The translations under genes and the position numbers were made by a program. A DNA stretch of 64,000 bases, taken from assembly GCA_963834445.1 (NCBI GenBank), contig CAWIBU010000007.1, forward strand, positions 372,001 to 436,000, given 5' to 3'. How positions within the stretch are numbered: position 1 is the stretch's first letter; every line of letters starts with the position of its first letter. This document shows positions 41,989-50,507 of the stretch, piece by piece. Under the pieces are notes generated by a model that was not told the DNA's origin, ran no database searches, and saw nothing but the letters and a program-made list of their open reading frames with translations. The DNA comes from PALSA-350 sp963834445. Its GTDB lineage: Bacteria; Acidobacteriota; Terriglobia; Terriglobales; Acidobacteriaceae.

Positions 41989-42746
41989 GGCCGCCACACT
42001 CCGCACAGATACACCGCGATCTCAGTCAACTGACTGGTGGCGCCAAAGCAATCACCGGTTACGCCGCCAAACTTGCGCAGATAGAAGAGGCTGCTCAGCA
42101 GCGAAACCGTCAGCGCCATCAGCACTGGAGCAACGGCGGCCTTACGTAGCAATACAACCGCCGTAGCCAGGGTAAACAGGGAACCGGTAAACAAAGAAAA
42201 CGTCGAAGTCAGCCGCGCCACCCGCGCACCCTGGCCCTCACCTTCGCGCGCCGGAGGAAGATAGTAGCTCAGCGGCAGAGTGGACCAGCGGCACAGGACA
42301 TGGGCGGATACCACGTACGCGGTGAATTGAGCCAGCGGCAACTCGGCCAGCAGCACCGCGCGGCTACCCAGCGAAAACATCATCGCCGCCGCACCGTAGC
42401 TGCCGATGCGGCTGTCACGCAAGATGGTCAACCGTTGGTTGACATTCCATCCCCCCAGGCTATCGGCCACGTCGGCCAGACCGTCTTCGTGCAGACCGCC
42501 GGTAATCAGCACCAGGTAAAGCAGAACCGCCACGGCGCAGAGCGGACGGCCAAGGTGAGGCGCGAGGCCTTTTTGCAGCAGGGCGGCCCCGTAGCCCACC
42601 GCCAGCCCGACCAGGGGAAAGAATTTTACCGAGCGCGCCAGCCCGTCCGCAGCGAACTCCACCTGAGGCAGGGGCACGCGAGTAAGAAATTGAAAGGCTA
42701 CCGCCATATCCACAACGAATCGTGGAACCGGCCGACGCAATCTCAT
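41985..42746 (-). CDS. cobS: Adenosylcobinamide-GDP ribazoletransferase (cobalamin-5'-phosphate synthase)
   Basis: Membrane enzyme joining the lower ligand alpha-ribazole(-P) to adenosylcobinamide-GDP, 253 aa. Seen: FQFLTRVPLP near the N-terminus, RSVKFFPLVGL, the catalytic TGGLHEDGLADVADSLGG motif near residue 85, RDSRIGSYGAAAM and KFGGVTGDCFGATSQLTE near the end. Six or so hydrophobic segments. It overlaps cobT and cobC by 4 bp each. Confidence 0.95.
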   Translation of the reverse strand: MRLRRPVPRFVVDMAVAFQFLTRVPLPQVEFAADGLARSVKFFPLVGLAVGYGAALLQKGLAPHLGRPLCAVAVLLYLVLITGGLHEDGLADVADSLGGWNVNQRLTILRDSRIGSYGAAAMMFSLGSRAVLLAELPLAQFTAYVVSAHVLCRWSTLPLSYYLPPAREGEGQGARVARLTSTFSLFTGSLFTLATAVVLLRKAAVAPVLMALTVSLLSSLFYLRKFGGVTGDCFGATSQLTEIAVYLCGVWRP

Positions 42747-43816
42747 GCAGAGGCTCCGCTGACGCCGGCCGACGCGAAGGTTGCCATTTCCTGATAGACA
42801 CGCAGGGCGGCCTCAAGCACGGGCATGGCTAACACGGCGCCGCTGCCTTCCCCCAGGCGCATATGCAGATCAAGCACAGGTTCAAGGTTCAAATGCGCCA
42901 GCAGGACGCGATGGCCCGGTTCCTGTGACTGATGTCCGGCGAACAGGTAGCTGCGCACCGCGGGCGCCATTCCACAAGCGACGGCTGCAGCGGCCGTGGA
43001 GATAAAGCCATCGAGCACGATCGCGATCTGGCGCTGCGCCGCGCCCAGCATCATGCCGGTCATGGCGGCGATCTCGAGGCCGCCGCCGCAGCGGAGAATT
43101 TCTCGCGGACTCGTGGGCTGAGCGAAGTGCCGGCTTACAATGCCTTCGACAACGCGGCACTTATGCTCATAGGCAGCGCTCGCGACGCCGGTCCCTTTGC
43201 CGGTCACCAGGCTGGCCGGCATCCCGGTCAGCGCAGCCGTGATCACACTGGCAGCGGTGGTGTTACCGATCCCCATTTCGCCAACCGCGAGCAGATTGTG
43301 TCCTCGGGCAAAGGCAGCCCCTGCCAGCGTGAGACCAACCGCAAGCGCAGCCGATACTTCTGCTTCACTCATGGCCGCTTCACGCAACATATTCCTGCTG
43401 CCCCGGCGCACTTTGTGCTGCAACAGCCCGGCATGGCCGCTCAGGTCGCCTTCGACCCCTACATCCACCACGTTCACTTCTACCTGGTTCAGCCGCGCTA
43501 ACACGTTGATAGCGGCTCCGCCGGAAAGAAAGTTAAGCACCATCTGCTGCGTCACCTCAGAAGGATAGGCGCTCACTCCTTCAGCCGTGATGCCGTGATC
43601 CGCGGCAAAGACATACACCGCCTTGCTCACCGGAGCGGTGATATCTCCGCGCCGCAGGGCAAACCACTGCGCCGCCAAATCCTCCAGGCGGCCCAGGCTT
43701 CCCAGCGGTTTGGTCAGCGCATCCAGGTGAGCCCGTGCTGTAGCCAGATAGGTCTCCGGCGGGCTAACGATCAGGCCCATGACTGCATCGATATCGGTGG
43801 TGTGGGTAAGGTTCAT
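42743..43816 (-). CDS. cobT: Nicotinate-nucleotide:dimethylbenzimidazole phosphoribosyltransferase
   Basis: Activates the lower-ligand base to alpha-ribazole-5'-phosphate, 357 aa. Seen: TKPLGSLGRLEDLAAQ, VFAADHGITAEGVSAYP, QMVLNFLSGGAAINVLA, GEMGIGNTTAASVITAAL, the GGLEIAAMTGMMLGAA segment with catalytic Glu nearby, DGFISTAAAAVA, and RLGEGSGAVLAMPVLEAA at the end. ATG 43816 overlaps the ATPase gene by 4 bp. Base specificity cannot be read from sequence; no bluB is seen here, so the base may be imported or made elsewhere. Confidence 0.95.
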   Translation of the reverse strand: MNLTHTTDIDAVMGLIVSPPETYLATARAHLDALTKPLGSLGRLEDLAAQWFALRRGDITAPVSKAVYVFAADHGITAEGVSAYPSEVTQQMVLNFLSGGAAINVLARLNQVEVNVVDVGVEGDLSGHAGLLQHKVRRGSRNMLREAAMSEAEVSAALAVGLTLAGAAFARGHNLLAVGEMGIGNTTAASVITAALTGMPASLVTGKGTGVASAAYEHKCRVVEGIVSRHFAQPTSPREILRCGGGLEIAAMTGMMLGAAQRQIAIVLDGFISTAAAAVACGMAPAVRSYLFAGHQSQEPGHRVLLAHLNLEPVLDLHMRLGEGSGAVLAMPVLEAALRVYQEMATFASAGVSGASA

Positions 43817-44592
43817 CGCGCCTCCTTCTGGTAAAGCTCCGCGCGTTCGATCAACAAAGGATGACGATCGGGCGGACATTGAAAGGCCCGTTCCAGCACC
43901 GAAGGTTTCAGCATCTGTTCCGGGCTGCCCGTGGCTAACGGCTGCCCCGGGCTCAGCAACAGCACGGTGGAGAAGTTTTTATCGACCAGGTGCAGATCAT
44001 GCATTGAGGCCAGTATGGTAATGCCTTCTTTACGTAGGTAATGCAGCAGATCGATCAGCTCGACCTGCCTGCCGATATCGAGATTCTGGGTCGGCTCATC
44101 GAGCAGTAGCAGGCGCGGTTGCTGCGCCAGCCCGAGCGCGATCTTGACCCGCTGGCGTTCTCCGCCGCTCAGCTCATTGAAGATGCGATGGCGCAGACTG
44201 GATACATCCGCCAAGTCAAGCGCTCGATCGACGGCATCGCGATCCACACGACCCGGCCCTCGTAACCTGCCGATATGGGGCGTGCGGCCCTGCTCCACCA
44301 CCTGCTGCACCGTAAAGTCGAAGGGCAACTCCAGTTGCTGCGGCACCAGCGCGACCGTACGCGCAACCTGTTTCACAGGGATCGATTCCATGGGCCGGCC
44401 CTGCAGCGTGACGCTGCCCCCAGCAGGCCGAAGAACGCCGGCGGCAATACGTAACAGGGTTGTTTTGCCAACGCCGTTGGTGCCAATCAAAGCGCTACAG
44501 CTCCCTGCTTCAAGAGCGAAGGTGGCCTGGCGCAGAACGCTGTGGCCCTGATAGCTGAAATCAACACCGTCCACGTGCAGCAAGGTGGTCAT
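43813..44592 (-). CDS. btuD: Vitamin B12 ABC transporter ATP-binding protein
   Basis: 259 aa ABC ATPase of the iron-siderophore/B12 class. Seen: Walker A GTNGVGKTT, Q-loop ALVPQQ, signature LSGGERQRVKIALGLAQQ, Walker B LLLLDEPTQNLD and the switch SMHDL. It lies between the permease and cobT with 4-bp overlaps, and the operon starts with a cobalamin riboswitch and a BtuB-like receptor, which points to corrinoids rather than iron chelates. Confidence 0.92.
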   Translation of the reverse strand: MTTLLHVDGVDFSYQGHSVLRQATFALEAGSCSALIGTNGVGKTTLLRIAAGVLRPAGGSVTLQGRPMESIPVKQVARTVALVPQQLELPFDFTVQQVVEQGRTPHIGRLRGPGRVDRDAVDRALDLADVSSLRHRIFNELSGGERQRVKIALGLAQQPRLLLLDEPTQNLDIGRQVELIDLLHYLRKEGITILASMHDLHLVDKNFSTVLLLSPGQPLATGSPEQMLKPSVLERAFQCPPDRHPLLIERAELYQKEAR

Positions 44593-45683
44593 ACCGTGTA
44601 ACTCCGTTTCATCTTGCGTAACAGGTAGAGGAAGAAGGGGGCGCCGACAAAGGCCATGATGATGCCGACCGGGATCTCAGAAGGCGCCAGGATGGTGCGC
44701 GCCGCGGTATCGGCCAGCACTAAAAAGATTGCGCCACCCAGGGCCGTCACCGGTAGAAGCCGCACATGGTCAGGGCCCAGCAGCAGCCGGGCCACGTGGG
44801 GCACGATGAGCCCGGCAAAGCTGATCATGCCGCCCAGCGAGACGGCCACCGCCGTCATCAACGAGCCAATGAGAATGATGGAGACGCGCGCGGATTCGAC
44901 ATGGATCCCCAGTTGCTGGGCGTACTCGTCGCCCAGGGCCAGCGTATTCAACGTGCGCATCAGAGGCAGCGAAGCCAGAGTCGCGAACGCCAGCAACGCG
45001 GCGCTCACCGCTAACTCAGTCCACGCAGGTATGCCAATGACGCCATGCAGCCAGGAAAGCAAAATGCGATTGCTGGCGCCGGTCCTGTCAAACAGCTCGA
45101 AGAAGTAACTGGTGTTGGTAAACATGGTGCTAATGGCAAAGCCGGCCAGCAACAGGGTCACTACATTCGTTTTCCCCGCCGTTCGGGCCAGCGAGTACAC
45201 CAGCGCCATGGTGGCTGCGGAGCCGGCGAAGGCGAGCAGGGTAGTGGCGCTGAAGCCGAAAACAGACCATTGCGAAAAGAAGAATATCCCGATACACGCG
45301 CCAAAGATGGCGCCGCCGGAAGATCCGATGACGTACGGGTCGGCGATCGGATTACGAAACAGGCCCTGGAAAAGCAGGCCCGCAGTGGCCAGCGCCGAAC
45401 CGACCAGTCCCGAAGCCAGAACCCGTGGGAGACGAATGCGCAACAGGATGAGCCGCTGCATCTCGCTCAGGGGCTGATGGCCCAACAGGGCGCTCACCAT
45501 CGCGCGCGGCGCAATCGATACGGCGCCGATCGCCAGGGAACCGAGCGTGACCAGCGCCAGCGCCAGCGTGAGCGCCACGATCAGCGTCCACGCCCCAACT
45601 CTGCTGTCCCGGGAAGGCGGCGCGTCGCCTTCGTCTGGATGAGTCCGCGGCGGACCGGAGACAGTGGCTATCTCAATCGCCAA
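44589..45683 (-). CDS. btuC: Vitamin B12 ABC transporter permease (FecCD/BtuC family)
   Basis: 364 aa with about ten TM segments. Seen: RLPRVLASGLVGSALATAGLLFQG, RNPIADPYVIGSSGGA (cytoplasmic L-loop region), FAGLIVPHVARLLLGPDHVR and the terminal PSEIPVGIIMAFVGAPFFLY, all FecCD hallmarks. N-terminal 30 residues are polar and disordered. It overlaps the receptor gene by 16 bp and the ATPase gene by 4 bp. Confidence 0.93.
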   Translation of the reverse strand: MAIEIATVSGPPRTHPDEGDAPPSRDSRVGAWTLIVALTLALALVTLGSLAIGAVSIAPRAMVSALLGHQPLSEMQRLILLRIRLPRVLASGLVGSALATAGLLFQGLFRNPIADPYVIGSSGGAIFGACIGIFFFSQWSVFGFSATTLLAFAGSAATMALVYSLARTAGKTNVVTLLLAGFAISTMFTNTSYFFELFDRTGASNRILLSWLHGVIGIPAWTELAVSAALLAFATLASLPLMRTLNTLALGDEYAQQLGIHVESARVSIILIGSLMTAVAVSLGGMISFAGLIVPHVARLLLGPDHVRLLPVTALGGAIFLVLADTAARTILAPSEIPVGIIMAFVGAPFFLYLLRKMKRSYTV

Positions 45684-48127
45684 GACTCGCCTCCAAAACT
45701 AACCTTTATCCCGGCGCGAACGGTGAGGGGCAGCGCAGGGTAACCGAAGGCTTCGCTGTAATGCTCACTCAACACATTTTGCACCTCGGTGTACGCCGTA
45801 AGCGACCGTGCGATCTCGTAACCGCCACCGAGTGCGAGCCGTTGGTAAGCGCCATCCAGGTTGCGATTGGGCAGCAATAGGGTATTACCAAACTGCGCAT
45901 CGGTAAGAAAGTCGCTGTCATCCCGCCGCCCCACCAGAGTGCCGGTAAACGTGCCATACCAGCGAGAACCGTTGTAGGTAAGGCCGAAGTAGCCCGAGTG
46001 GGGCGCGCGACGGAACGGCCTGGACCCGATCAGGGGAGAAAAAGCGCCAATGGCAATGTCAGGGTAATTCGGGTTATAGCTGGGCAGCGATTCACTCGAG
46101 AAAGAACGCTGCACAACCGCGTCCAGATAGGTGTAGCCGCCGCGGGCAAAGAGATGGCTGCCAATCTTGTATTCGGTGGCAACCTCCATGCCCTGGGCAC
46201 GAAATGCCTGGGAGTTGACCGCTGCACCATACTGCACCGCAGGGTCACTGGCGGCGGGCAGGCCGAGAGCCAGCAACGCCGACTGCGGCACGAACTCCAC
46301 GCCGTTGGTGAATTCATTATGGAAGTAGGTCACGGTCGCTCGCACGCGGCCGTTCCAGAACTGCTGATCCACGCCACCGTCGTAGGTGCGCGAGGTCTCC
46401 GGACCAATGGGCGAGACATGATACTGCGTGATCAGATCGCTGCCACCTGGGGCCGCAGCCAGAATGTCGTAAAGCGAAATGCTCTGGTAGTAAATACTGG
46501 GCTCTTTGATGCCTTTGCCAAAGCTGAAATTGAGTTTGGTGCCGCTGAGCAAGCCGGACTGCGTAGGGCGAAAGAGGTAGTAGGCGAGGGAAGCGCGCGG
46601 CGTGGCGGCGAATCCGAAGAGCCCGTTGTTTTCAAGCCCGCTCCCGATTGTGTAATAGAGACGGTTTTTGAGATCGCCCGCCAATTGCATCGTGTAGCTG
46701 TAGTTGCTGCGCGCAATAGCCGTGGGCGATCCGCCGGAGCTGAGCGTCGACCCGCGTTCGGCCTCATATTTAAAAGCGCCCAGGGCGATGATATGCGCGT
46801 TGACCTGGTAGTCCGACTGGGCATAAACGAAATCGCGTTTGCTGGGCGCCAGGTAGTCGTTGGGGTAGCTTGAGCCGTAGCTTGAGCCGTACTGAAAAAT
46901 CGCCTGGCCGCCGGCGCTGTAGCCATTCGCCCCCTTGATCGAAACCGGTGCTCCGAGATAAACATCGAGGTCCGGGTCATAGATCCCAGTCGCCGCGTAG
47001 TCGGTGTACTGGTAGTTCAGACGCAGGCCTCCATAGCGAATCTGGTTATGCCACTTCTCCGTTGTCTGGTTATTCCAGGAACCCGTGTAATAGCTATCCT
47101 GCTCTTTCACGCTGGCCGAGTCGGAGATGCCATATAACAAAATGGCATTGGGTTGATTGGCAGCGAGTGTCAGATGGCGCACGTTGAAGCGTAGATCGTT
47201 AGCCGTGTTCGGTGTCCAGCCAAAATTCCCGGCGTAGGTCCCGTTGTGAAACGCATCGTTGGGATAGTTGTTGCGCGTGTCGGTGCGGGCAAAGGCAGAG
47301 TAGTAATCAAAGTGGCGATACGCACCGCTCACCGCGCCCAGCTGGCGAAAACTATTGAAGTTGCCTCCGTCCCCCGAGTAAGTCAACAGGGGATACACTG
47401 TGCTGCCGCGCGCGCTGGTCAGGCTGACTACGCCGGCCAGGGCGTCTGATCCATAGAGCGCGCTATTCGGCTCACGCAGTACCTCGATCTTATCGATGCC
47501 CACGGTATCGAGGTTCGCGAATTCAACGGCGCCGCCAATATCTTCGGCGGGCACTCCATCGATCAGCACCTTGTTGGCGTTGACGTTCCCACCTCGTATC
47601 GACAGGCCGGTGGTTCCCCCCACCTGCCCGGTCTGCGTGAGTTGAACGCCGGGAATCAAGCGCAGAGGTTCCTGCACTTCCGTTGCGCCACGATATTCGT
47701 TGGCGTTCAGCACGCTGATGGGCGCGCCTAACTGGGCCTCGGGCGTGGGCCTGCCGGTTGCGGTAACGGTGACCTGTTGAGTCAACGTCTGGGTAGCAAG
47801 GGTGATATCGATCTCGGCGTTGCTTGTGGCAGTGACAAAGACCGCATCGCTGGTGGTGATCTGAAACGTCGGCGCGACCGCCCGAACCCGGTAACGCGCC
47901 GACTTCTGCACGGCGAAGAGATATTCCCCGGCCGCGTCGCTCTTGCTTGTGCTTACAACCGAACTTCCGTCTAACAATTCTACGGTTGCGGAAACGATCG
48001 CCGCACCCAGCGGATCAGTCACTGCTCCATGCAGGCTGCCGCTTTCGGCGCCCGCTGCTGTCAAGCCAGCCAGCAGCAAAGAACCCATCAAAATACGTCT
48101 TACAATCGCAAAGTGAAACACGTACAT
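45668..48127 (-). CDS. btuB: TonB-dependent corrinoid receptor (BtuB-like) with N-terminal carboxypeptidase-regulatory domain
   Basis: Outer-membrane receptor, 819 aa. Seen: signal peptide (MGSLLLAGLTAAGA), a CarboxypepD_reg-like beta-sandwich at about 28-115 (GSLHGAVTDPLGAAIVSATV), a plug with LSIRGGNVNANKVLIDGVP and EVLREPNSALYGSDALAGVV, and a 22-strand-type barrel rich in aromatic/Gly repeats. The extra N-terminal domain is not in E. coli BtuB; it is typical of acidobacterial and Bacteroidetes receptors. Assignment to corrinoids comes from the cobalamin riboswitch just upstream and the downstream genes. The last residue is Arg, not the usual aromatic. Confidence 0.88.
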   Translation of the reverse strand: MYVFHFAIVRRILMGSLLLAGLTAAGAESGSLHGAVTDPLGAAIVSATVELLDGSSVVSTSKSDAAGEYLFAVQKSARYRVRAVAPTFQITTSDAVFVTATSNAEIDITLATQTLTQQVTVTATGRPTPEAQLGAPISVLNANEYRGATEVQEPLRLIPGVQLTQTGQVGGTTGLSIRGGNVNANKVLIDGVPAEDIGGAVEFANLDTVGIDKIEVLREPNSALYGSDALAGVVSLTSARGSTVYPLLTYSGDGGNFNSFRQLGAVSGAYRHFDYYSAFARTDTRNNYPNDAFHNGTYAGNFGWTPNTANDLRFNVRHLTLAANQPNAILLYGISDSASVKEQDSYYTGSWNNQTTEKWHNQIRYGGLRLNYQYTDYAATGIYDPDLDVYLGAPVSIKGANGYSAGGQAIFQYGSSYGSSYPNDYLAPSKRDFVYAQSDYQVNAHIIALGAFKYEAERGSTLSSGGSPTAIARSNYSYTMQLAGDLKNRLYYTIGSGLENNGLFGFAATPRASLAYYLFRPTQSGLLSGTKLNFSFGKGIKEPSIYYQSISLYDILAAAPGGSDLITQYHVSPIGPETSRTYDGGVDQQFWNGRVRATVTYFHNEFTNGVEFVPQSALLALGLPAASDPAVQYGAAVNSQAFRAQGMEVATEYKIGSHLFARGGYTYLDAVVQRSFSSESLPSYNPNYPDIAIGAFSPLIGSRPFRRAPHSGYFGLTYNGSRWYGTFTGTLVGRRDDSDFLTDAQFGNTLLLPNRNLDGAYQRLALGGGYEIARSLTAYTEVQNVLSEHYSEAFGYPALPLTVRAGIKVSFGGESWRLR

Positions 48128-48150
48128 GCCCCCTCGGGTTGGTGCAGCAA

Positions 48151-48330
48151 GGCCGTTCTCCTGACTTACGCGTCCACAAACCCGGCTGCCTTCCCAGGAT
48201 TATCCCAGTGGCTTTGTTCGTCCTTCGCCGGGTTCTCTGCGCTTACAGTTACGGGGTAGTGGCGGACTCGCACCGCCTTCTCGTTACCTTGCCGTGGTTG
48301 TGGTGGAAAGAACGGAAACCCTCCGTTCTC
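48151..48330 (-). promoter_or_regulatory. Cobalamin riboswitch 1 (controls btuB operon)
   Basis: Minus strand reads, 5' to 3': AAGGCGGTGCGAGTCCGCC (P3-P4 region), ACTACCCCGTAACTGTAAGC, AGCCACTGGGATAATCCTGG (B12 box AGCCACTG), and a closing segment GTAAGTCAGGAGAACGGCC. These are the conserved blocks of the AdoCbl riboswitch. It lies between btuF and btuB, with the 3' end about 24 nt from the btuB ATG; no clear intrinsic terminator separates them, so control may be at translation. The hairpin AACGGA/TCCGTT at 48310-48327 may end the cobU-btuF transcript. Confidence 0.92.
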
Positions 48331-48339
48331 GCTGCTGTT

Positions 48340-49221
48340 CTAAGGATGAAACTGTTTGGCCATCTCCTCCAACGCATCGATAGCGACCGGGCTGGGGTCC
48401 TGGATCGCGGCGCTCACGTAGTAAATTTTGTTGGCCTTGATCGCCGGCAGCGTGCTCCATCCCGGACGGCTCTGCAAGATGCTGAGCGGAATCTTGCCCC
48501 CGCGAATCAGCACCAGGGCCTCTGGGGCACGGGCGATGACGGCCTCCATGCTGATCTGAGGCCAATCGGACGCCAGGTCGTCTGTCACGGACCGCGCGCC
48601 GGCCGTCTCAAGAATCTCGGTGATGAAGGCGTGCTTGCCGATGGTGATGATCGGGTCGTACCAGATGGGCATCAGAACGCGCGGAGCCGCTTTGCCGGCC
48701 GTCTGTGCTTTGACCGCAGCGATGCGCCGGGTCAGGTTGGCGTCGAGTGCCACCGCCTGCGGTACCCGATTCAGCGCGTCCCCAAGGCTCGAGACCGACT
48801 TCAAGATGCCCTCAAGGCCCAGGGGATCGACCAGATACACGGGTATGCCTACCGCCTGCAATTGGGCCGTTGTTTCCTCTGAGCCTGGTATCTCGGTTCC
48901 CAGCACCAGGTCCGGATGGTAGGCAAGAATGGTTTCGATGGAGGGCTTCACCAGGCTGCCGATACTCGGCTTTTTGAGAGCTGCAGGGGGATAGACGGTG
49001 TAATCGCTGACCGCAACCACGTCATCGCCGGCGCCGAGAGCGAATGCCGTGTCGGTGACACTCGGCACCAGGCAAACGATGCGATGCGGGTGGTCGGGCA
49101 CGGTGACCTTGCGTCCGGTCTCGTCCACAACCACTCGACTGGCGCGGGCCGTGAGCAGGCCCCCCGCGGCCATCGTCACGGCGAAAATAAGCAGCGCTCG
49201 TTTGGACGCAAGTACGCTCAA
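48340..49221 (-). CDS. btuF: Vitamin B12 ABC transporter substrate-binding protein
   Basis: Periplasmic corrinoid-binding protein, 293 aa. Seen: signal segment (ALLIFAVTMAAGGLLTA, no lipobox), then the FecB/BtuF fold with HRIVCLVPSVTDTAFALGAG, VVAVSDYTVYPPAA, SIETILAYHPDLVLGTEIPG and PLSILQSRPGWSTLPAIKAN near the end. It overlaps cobU by 4 bp and is transcribed with it, separately from btuCD, which lies behind the second riboswitch. Confidence 0.92.
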   Translation of the reverse strand: MSVLASKRALLIFAVTMAAGGLLTARASRVVVDETGRKVTVPDHPHRIVCLVPSVTDTAFALGAGDDVVAVSDYTVYPPAALKKPSIGSLVKPSIETILAYHPDLVLGTEIPGSEETTAQLQAVGIPVYLVDPLGLEGILKSVSSLGDALNRVPQAVALDANLTRRIAAVKAQTAGKAAPRVLMPIWYDPIITIGKHAFITEILETAGARSVTDDLASDWPQISMEAVIARAPEALVLIRGGKIPLSILQSRPGWSTLPAIKANKIYYVSAAIQDPSPVAIDALEEMAKQFHP

Positions 49222-49772
49222 GAGCTAACCTCCGCCTGGCCCTTGAGGACCAACGGAAGCCCCGCGACCAACAGCAGTACATTTGAGGCCACGCGGGCCA
49301 CGCTCTGATTCATTTCGCCCAGCAGATCGCGAAAGCGCCGGCCCGAGGGATAGGCCGGGACGACTCCACTGCCGACCTCGTTCGACACCAGCACAATGGG
49401 GCAGGGGGCAGCTTGCAGGGCCGCGCACAGCACCTCAATTTCGGCCTCGCTCGCGGCCGGGTCGTCGCCCTTCGCCTGCAGCAAATTGGCCGCAAAAAAC
49501 GTGAGGCAATCGATGATCATCAGGTCGCAGGCCGCCCCGTGGCGGGCGATGGCCTCAGCCAGCCCCAGCGGTTCTTCGACGGTTTGCCAGTGCGTGGGGC
49601 GGGTCTTGCGATGGCGCTCCACCTTGCGCTGCATTTCTTCGTCGCGGGGCTCCGCGGTGGCCACAAACACCACCCGTCCGGCGCGCTCGCCCAGTTGTTG
49701 AGCGTAGTGGCTTTTGCCGCTGCGCACCCCACCCAGAACCAGCGTCACTGCGTTGCGGCGGACTTCCAGCAT
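49218..49772 (-). CDS. cobU: Adenosylcobinamide kinase/adenosylcobinamide-phosphate guanylyltransferase
   Basis: Bifunctional enzyme for phosphorylation and GMP transfer onto adenosylcobinamide, 184 aa. Seen: P-loop LVLGGVRSGKSHYAQ, VATAEPRDEEMQRKVERHRK with the GMP-accepting His in HRKTRP, IIDCLTFFAANLL (Walker B-like) and VSNEVGSGVVPAYPSGRRFR. It is the first gene after riboswitch 2. With cobS, cobT, cobC and pduO in the next operon it completes the lower half of the B12 pathway. Confidence 0.95.
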   Translation of the reverse strand: MLEVRRNAVTLVLGGVRSGKSHYAQQLGERAGRVVFVATAEPRDEEMQRKVERHRKTRPTHWQTVEEPLGLAEAIARHGAACDLMIIDCLTFFAANLLQAKGDDPAASEAEIEVLCAALQAAPCPIVLVSNEVGSGVVPAYPSGRRFRDLLGEMNQSVARVASNVLLLVAGLPLVLKGQAEVSS

Positions 49773-49820
49773 AGGTCGCCTCTGGCGCAGGGCATGGCCC
49801 GGCGCGAAGCGGGATCAATT

Positions 49821-49865
49821 AAAAAGGCAGCGTCCCTGCTGATTTGCGTTCATCAGCGAGGTTGC
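49821..49865 (-). terminator. Possible riboswitch-controlled terminator before cobU
   Basis: Minus strand: GCAACCTCGCTGAT, loop, ATCAGCAGGGACGCTGCC, TTTTT (T-run at 49825-49821). The GCTGAT/ATCAGC core is perfect with internal loops lower in the stem. A second, shorter stem GCCC/GGGC followed by TTTTTT lies at 49890-49907, directly after the aptamer. One or both are probably the expression platform. Confidence 0.5.
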
Positions 49866-49911
49866 TTTCCAGCTCTCCCATCGAAGCTGAAAAAAGCCCT
49901 GGGGGGCATCT

Positions 49912-50060
49912 GGCCGGTCTCCTGACTTACGCTTCATCGAACTTGAACAGCCTTCCCAGGATTTCCATCCCAGTGGCTTCAGCAAATTGGTTCAAGCTCT
50001 CGGCGCTTACAGTTACGGGGTAGTGGCGGATTTGCACCGCCTTCCCGAACACCAGATGGC
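49912..50060 (-). promoter_or_regulatory. Cobalamin riboswitch 2 (controls cobU-btuF)
   Basis: Minus strand shows GGAAGGCGGTGCAAATCCGC, ACTACCCCGTAACTGTAAGC, AGCCACTGGGATGGAAATCC and a closing GTAAGTCAGGAGACCGGCC, the same blocks as riboswitch 1 with different loops. The aptamer ends next to T6 stems (49821-49907) before cobU, consistent with transcriptional control. Confidence 0.93.
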
Positions 50061-50507
50061 CTAACGATAGCTCGCAAAAGTCTCTGCGTCAATGTTGATC
50101 TCATCGATACAGGAAGTCATCTTGTAGGGGGAATTTGTGATTTCGCAACGGACCGGCCAGGGATTTGCCCGCGACCTTCTGCCAGGGAAGAGATTCACCC
50201 ACTTTAGACTTCTCACCCTCCGCCGCGATGGGGTGACGGACTCTTCGGCCAAGCCCGGCAACGCCGGGGATGGCAGCATGTTCGCGATCGCTGCGTGAAT
50301 CGCCAGTCCGCCATAAATGCGGGGCTGACCGAAAGGTTCTCCCGCACTATTTCCGCGATCACCAGGGTAGAGATCAGGGTAGGGTCAGCGGTTTGAACCC
50401 GGCCGACTGCCACGATGGCCGCGACGCTGCATCAAGCGCGACTGCAACCAGACCAACATCGAGGCGGCCGGGGATCACGAAGGAGCCAGTGCAAAACACA
50501 GACAATC
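50061..50507. other. Intergenic region with no supported gene
   Basis: 447 bp between riboswitch 2 and the ThuA gene. Short frames exist on both strands, but none has a convincing start, codon pattern or recognisable motif. It should hold the promoter of the cobU-btuF unit near its left end (minus strand). A small hairpin CCCGGCAACGCCGGG is at about 50254-50269. Confidence 0.5.

Noticed and set aside
48308..48329. Hairpin AACGGA/TCCGTT as a stand-alone terminator
   Set aside because: Only three T residues follow, and it lies at the 5' edge of riboswitch 1; recorded with that feature instead.
50213..50413. 66-codon minus-strand frame with a plausible-looking stretch (TADPTLISTLVIAEIVREN)
   Set aside because: No start context, no recognisable family, and the flanking frames do not continue it. 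I could not establish a pseudogene from it.
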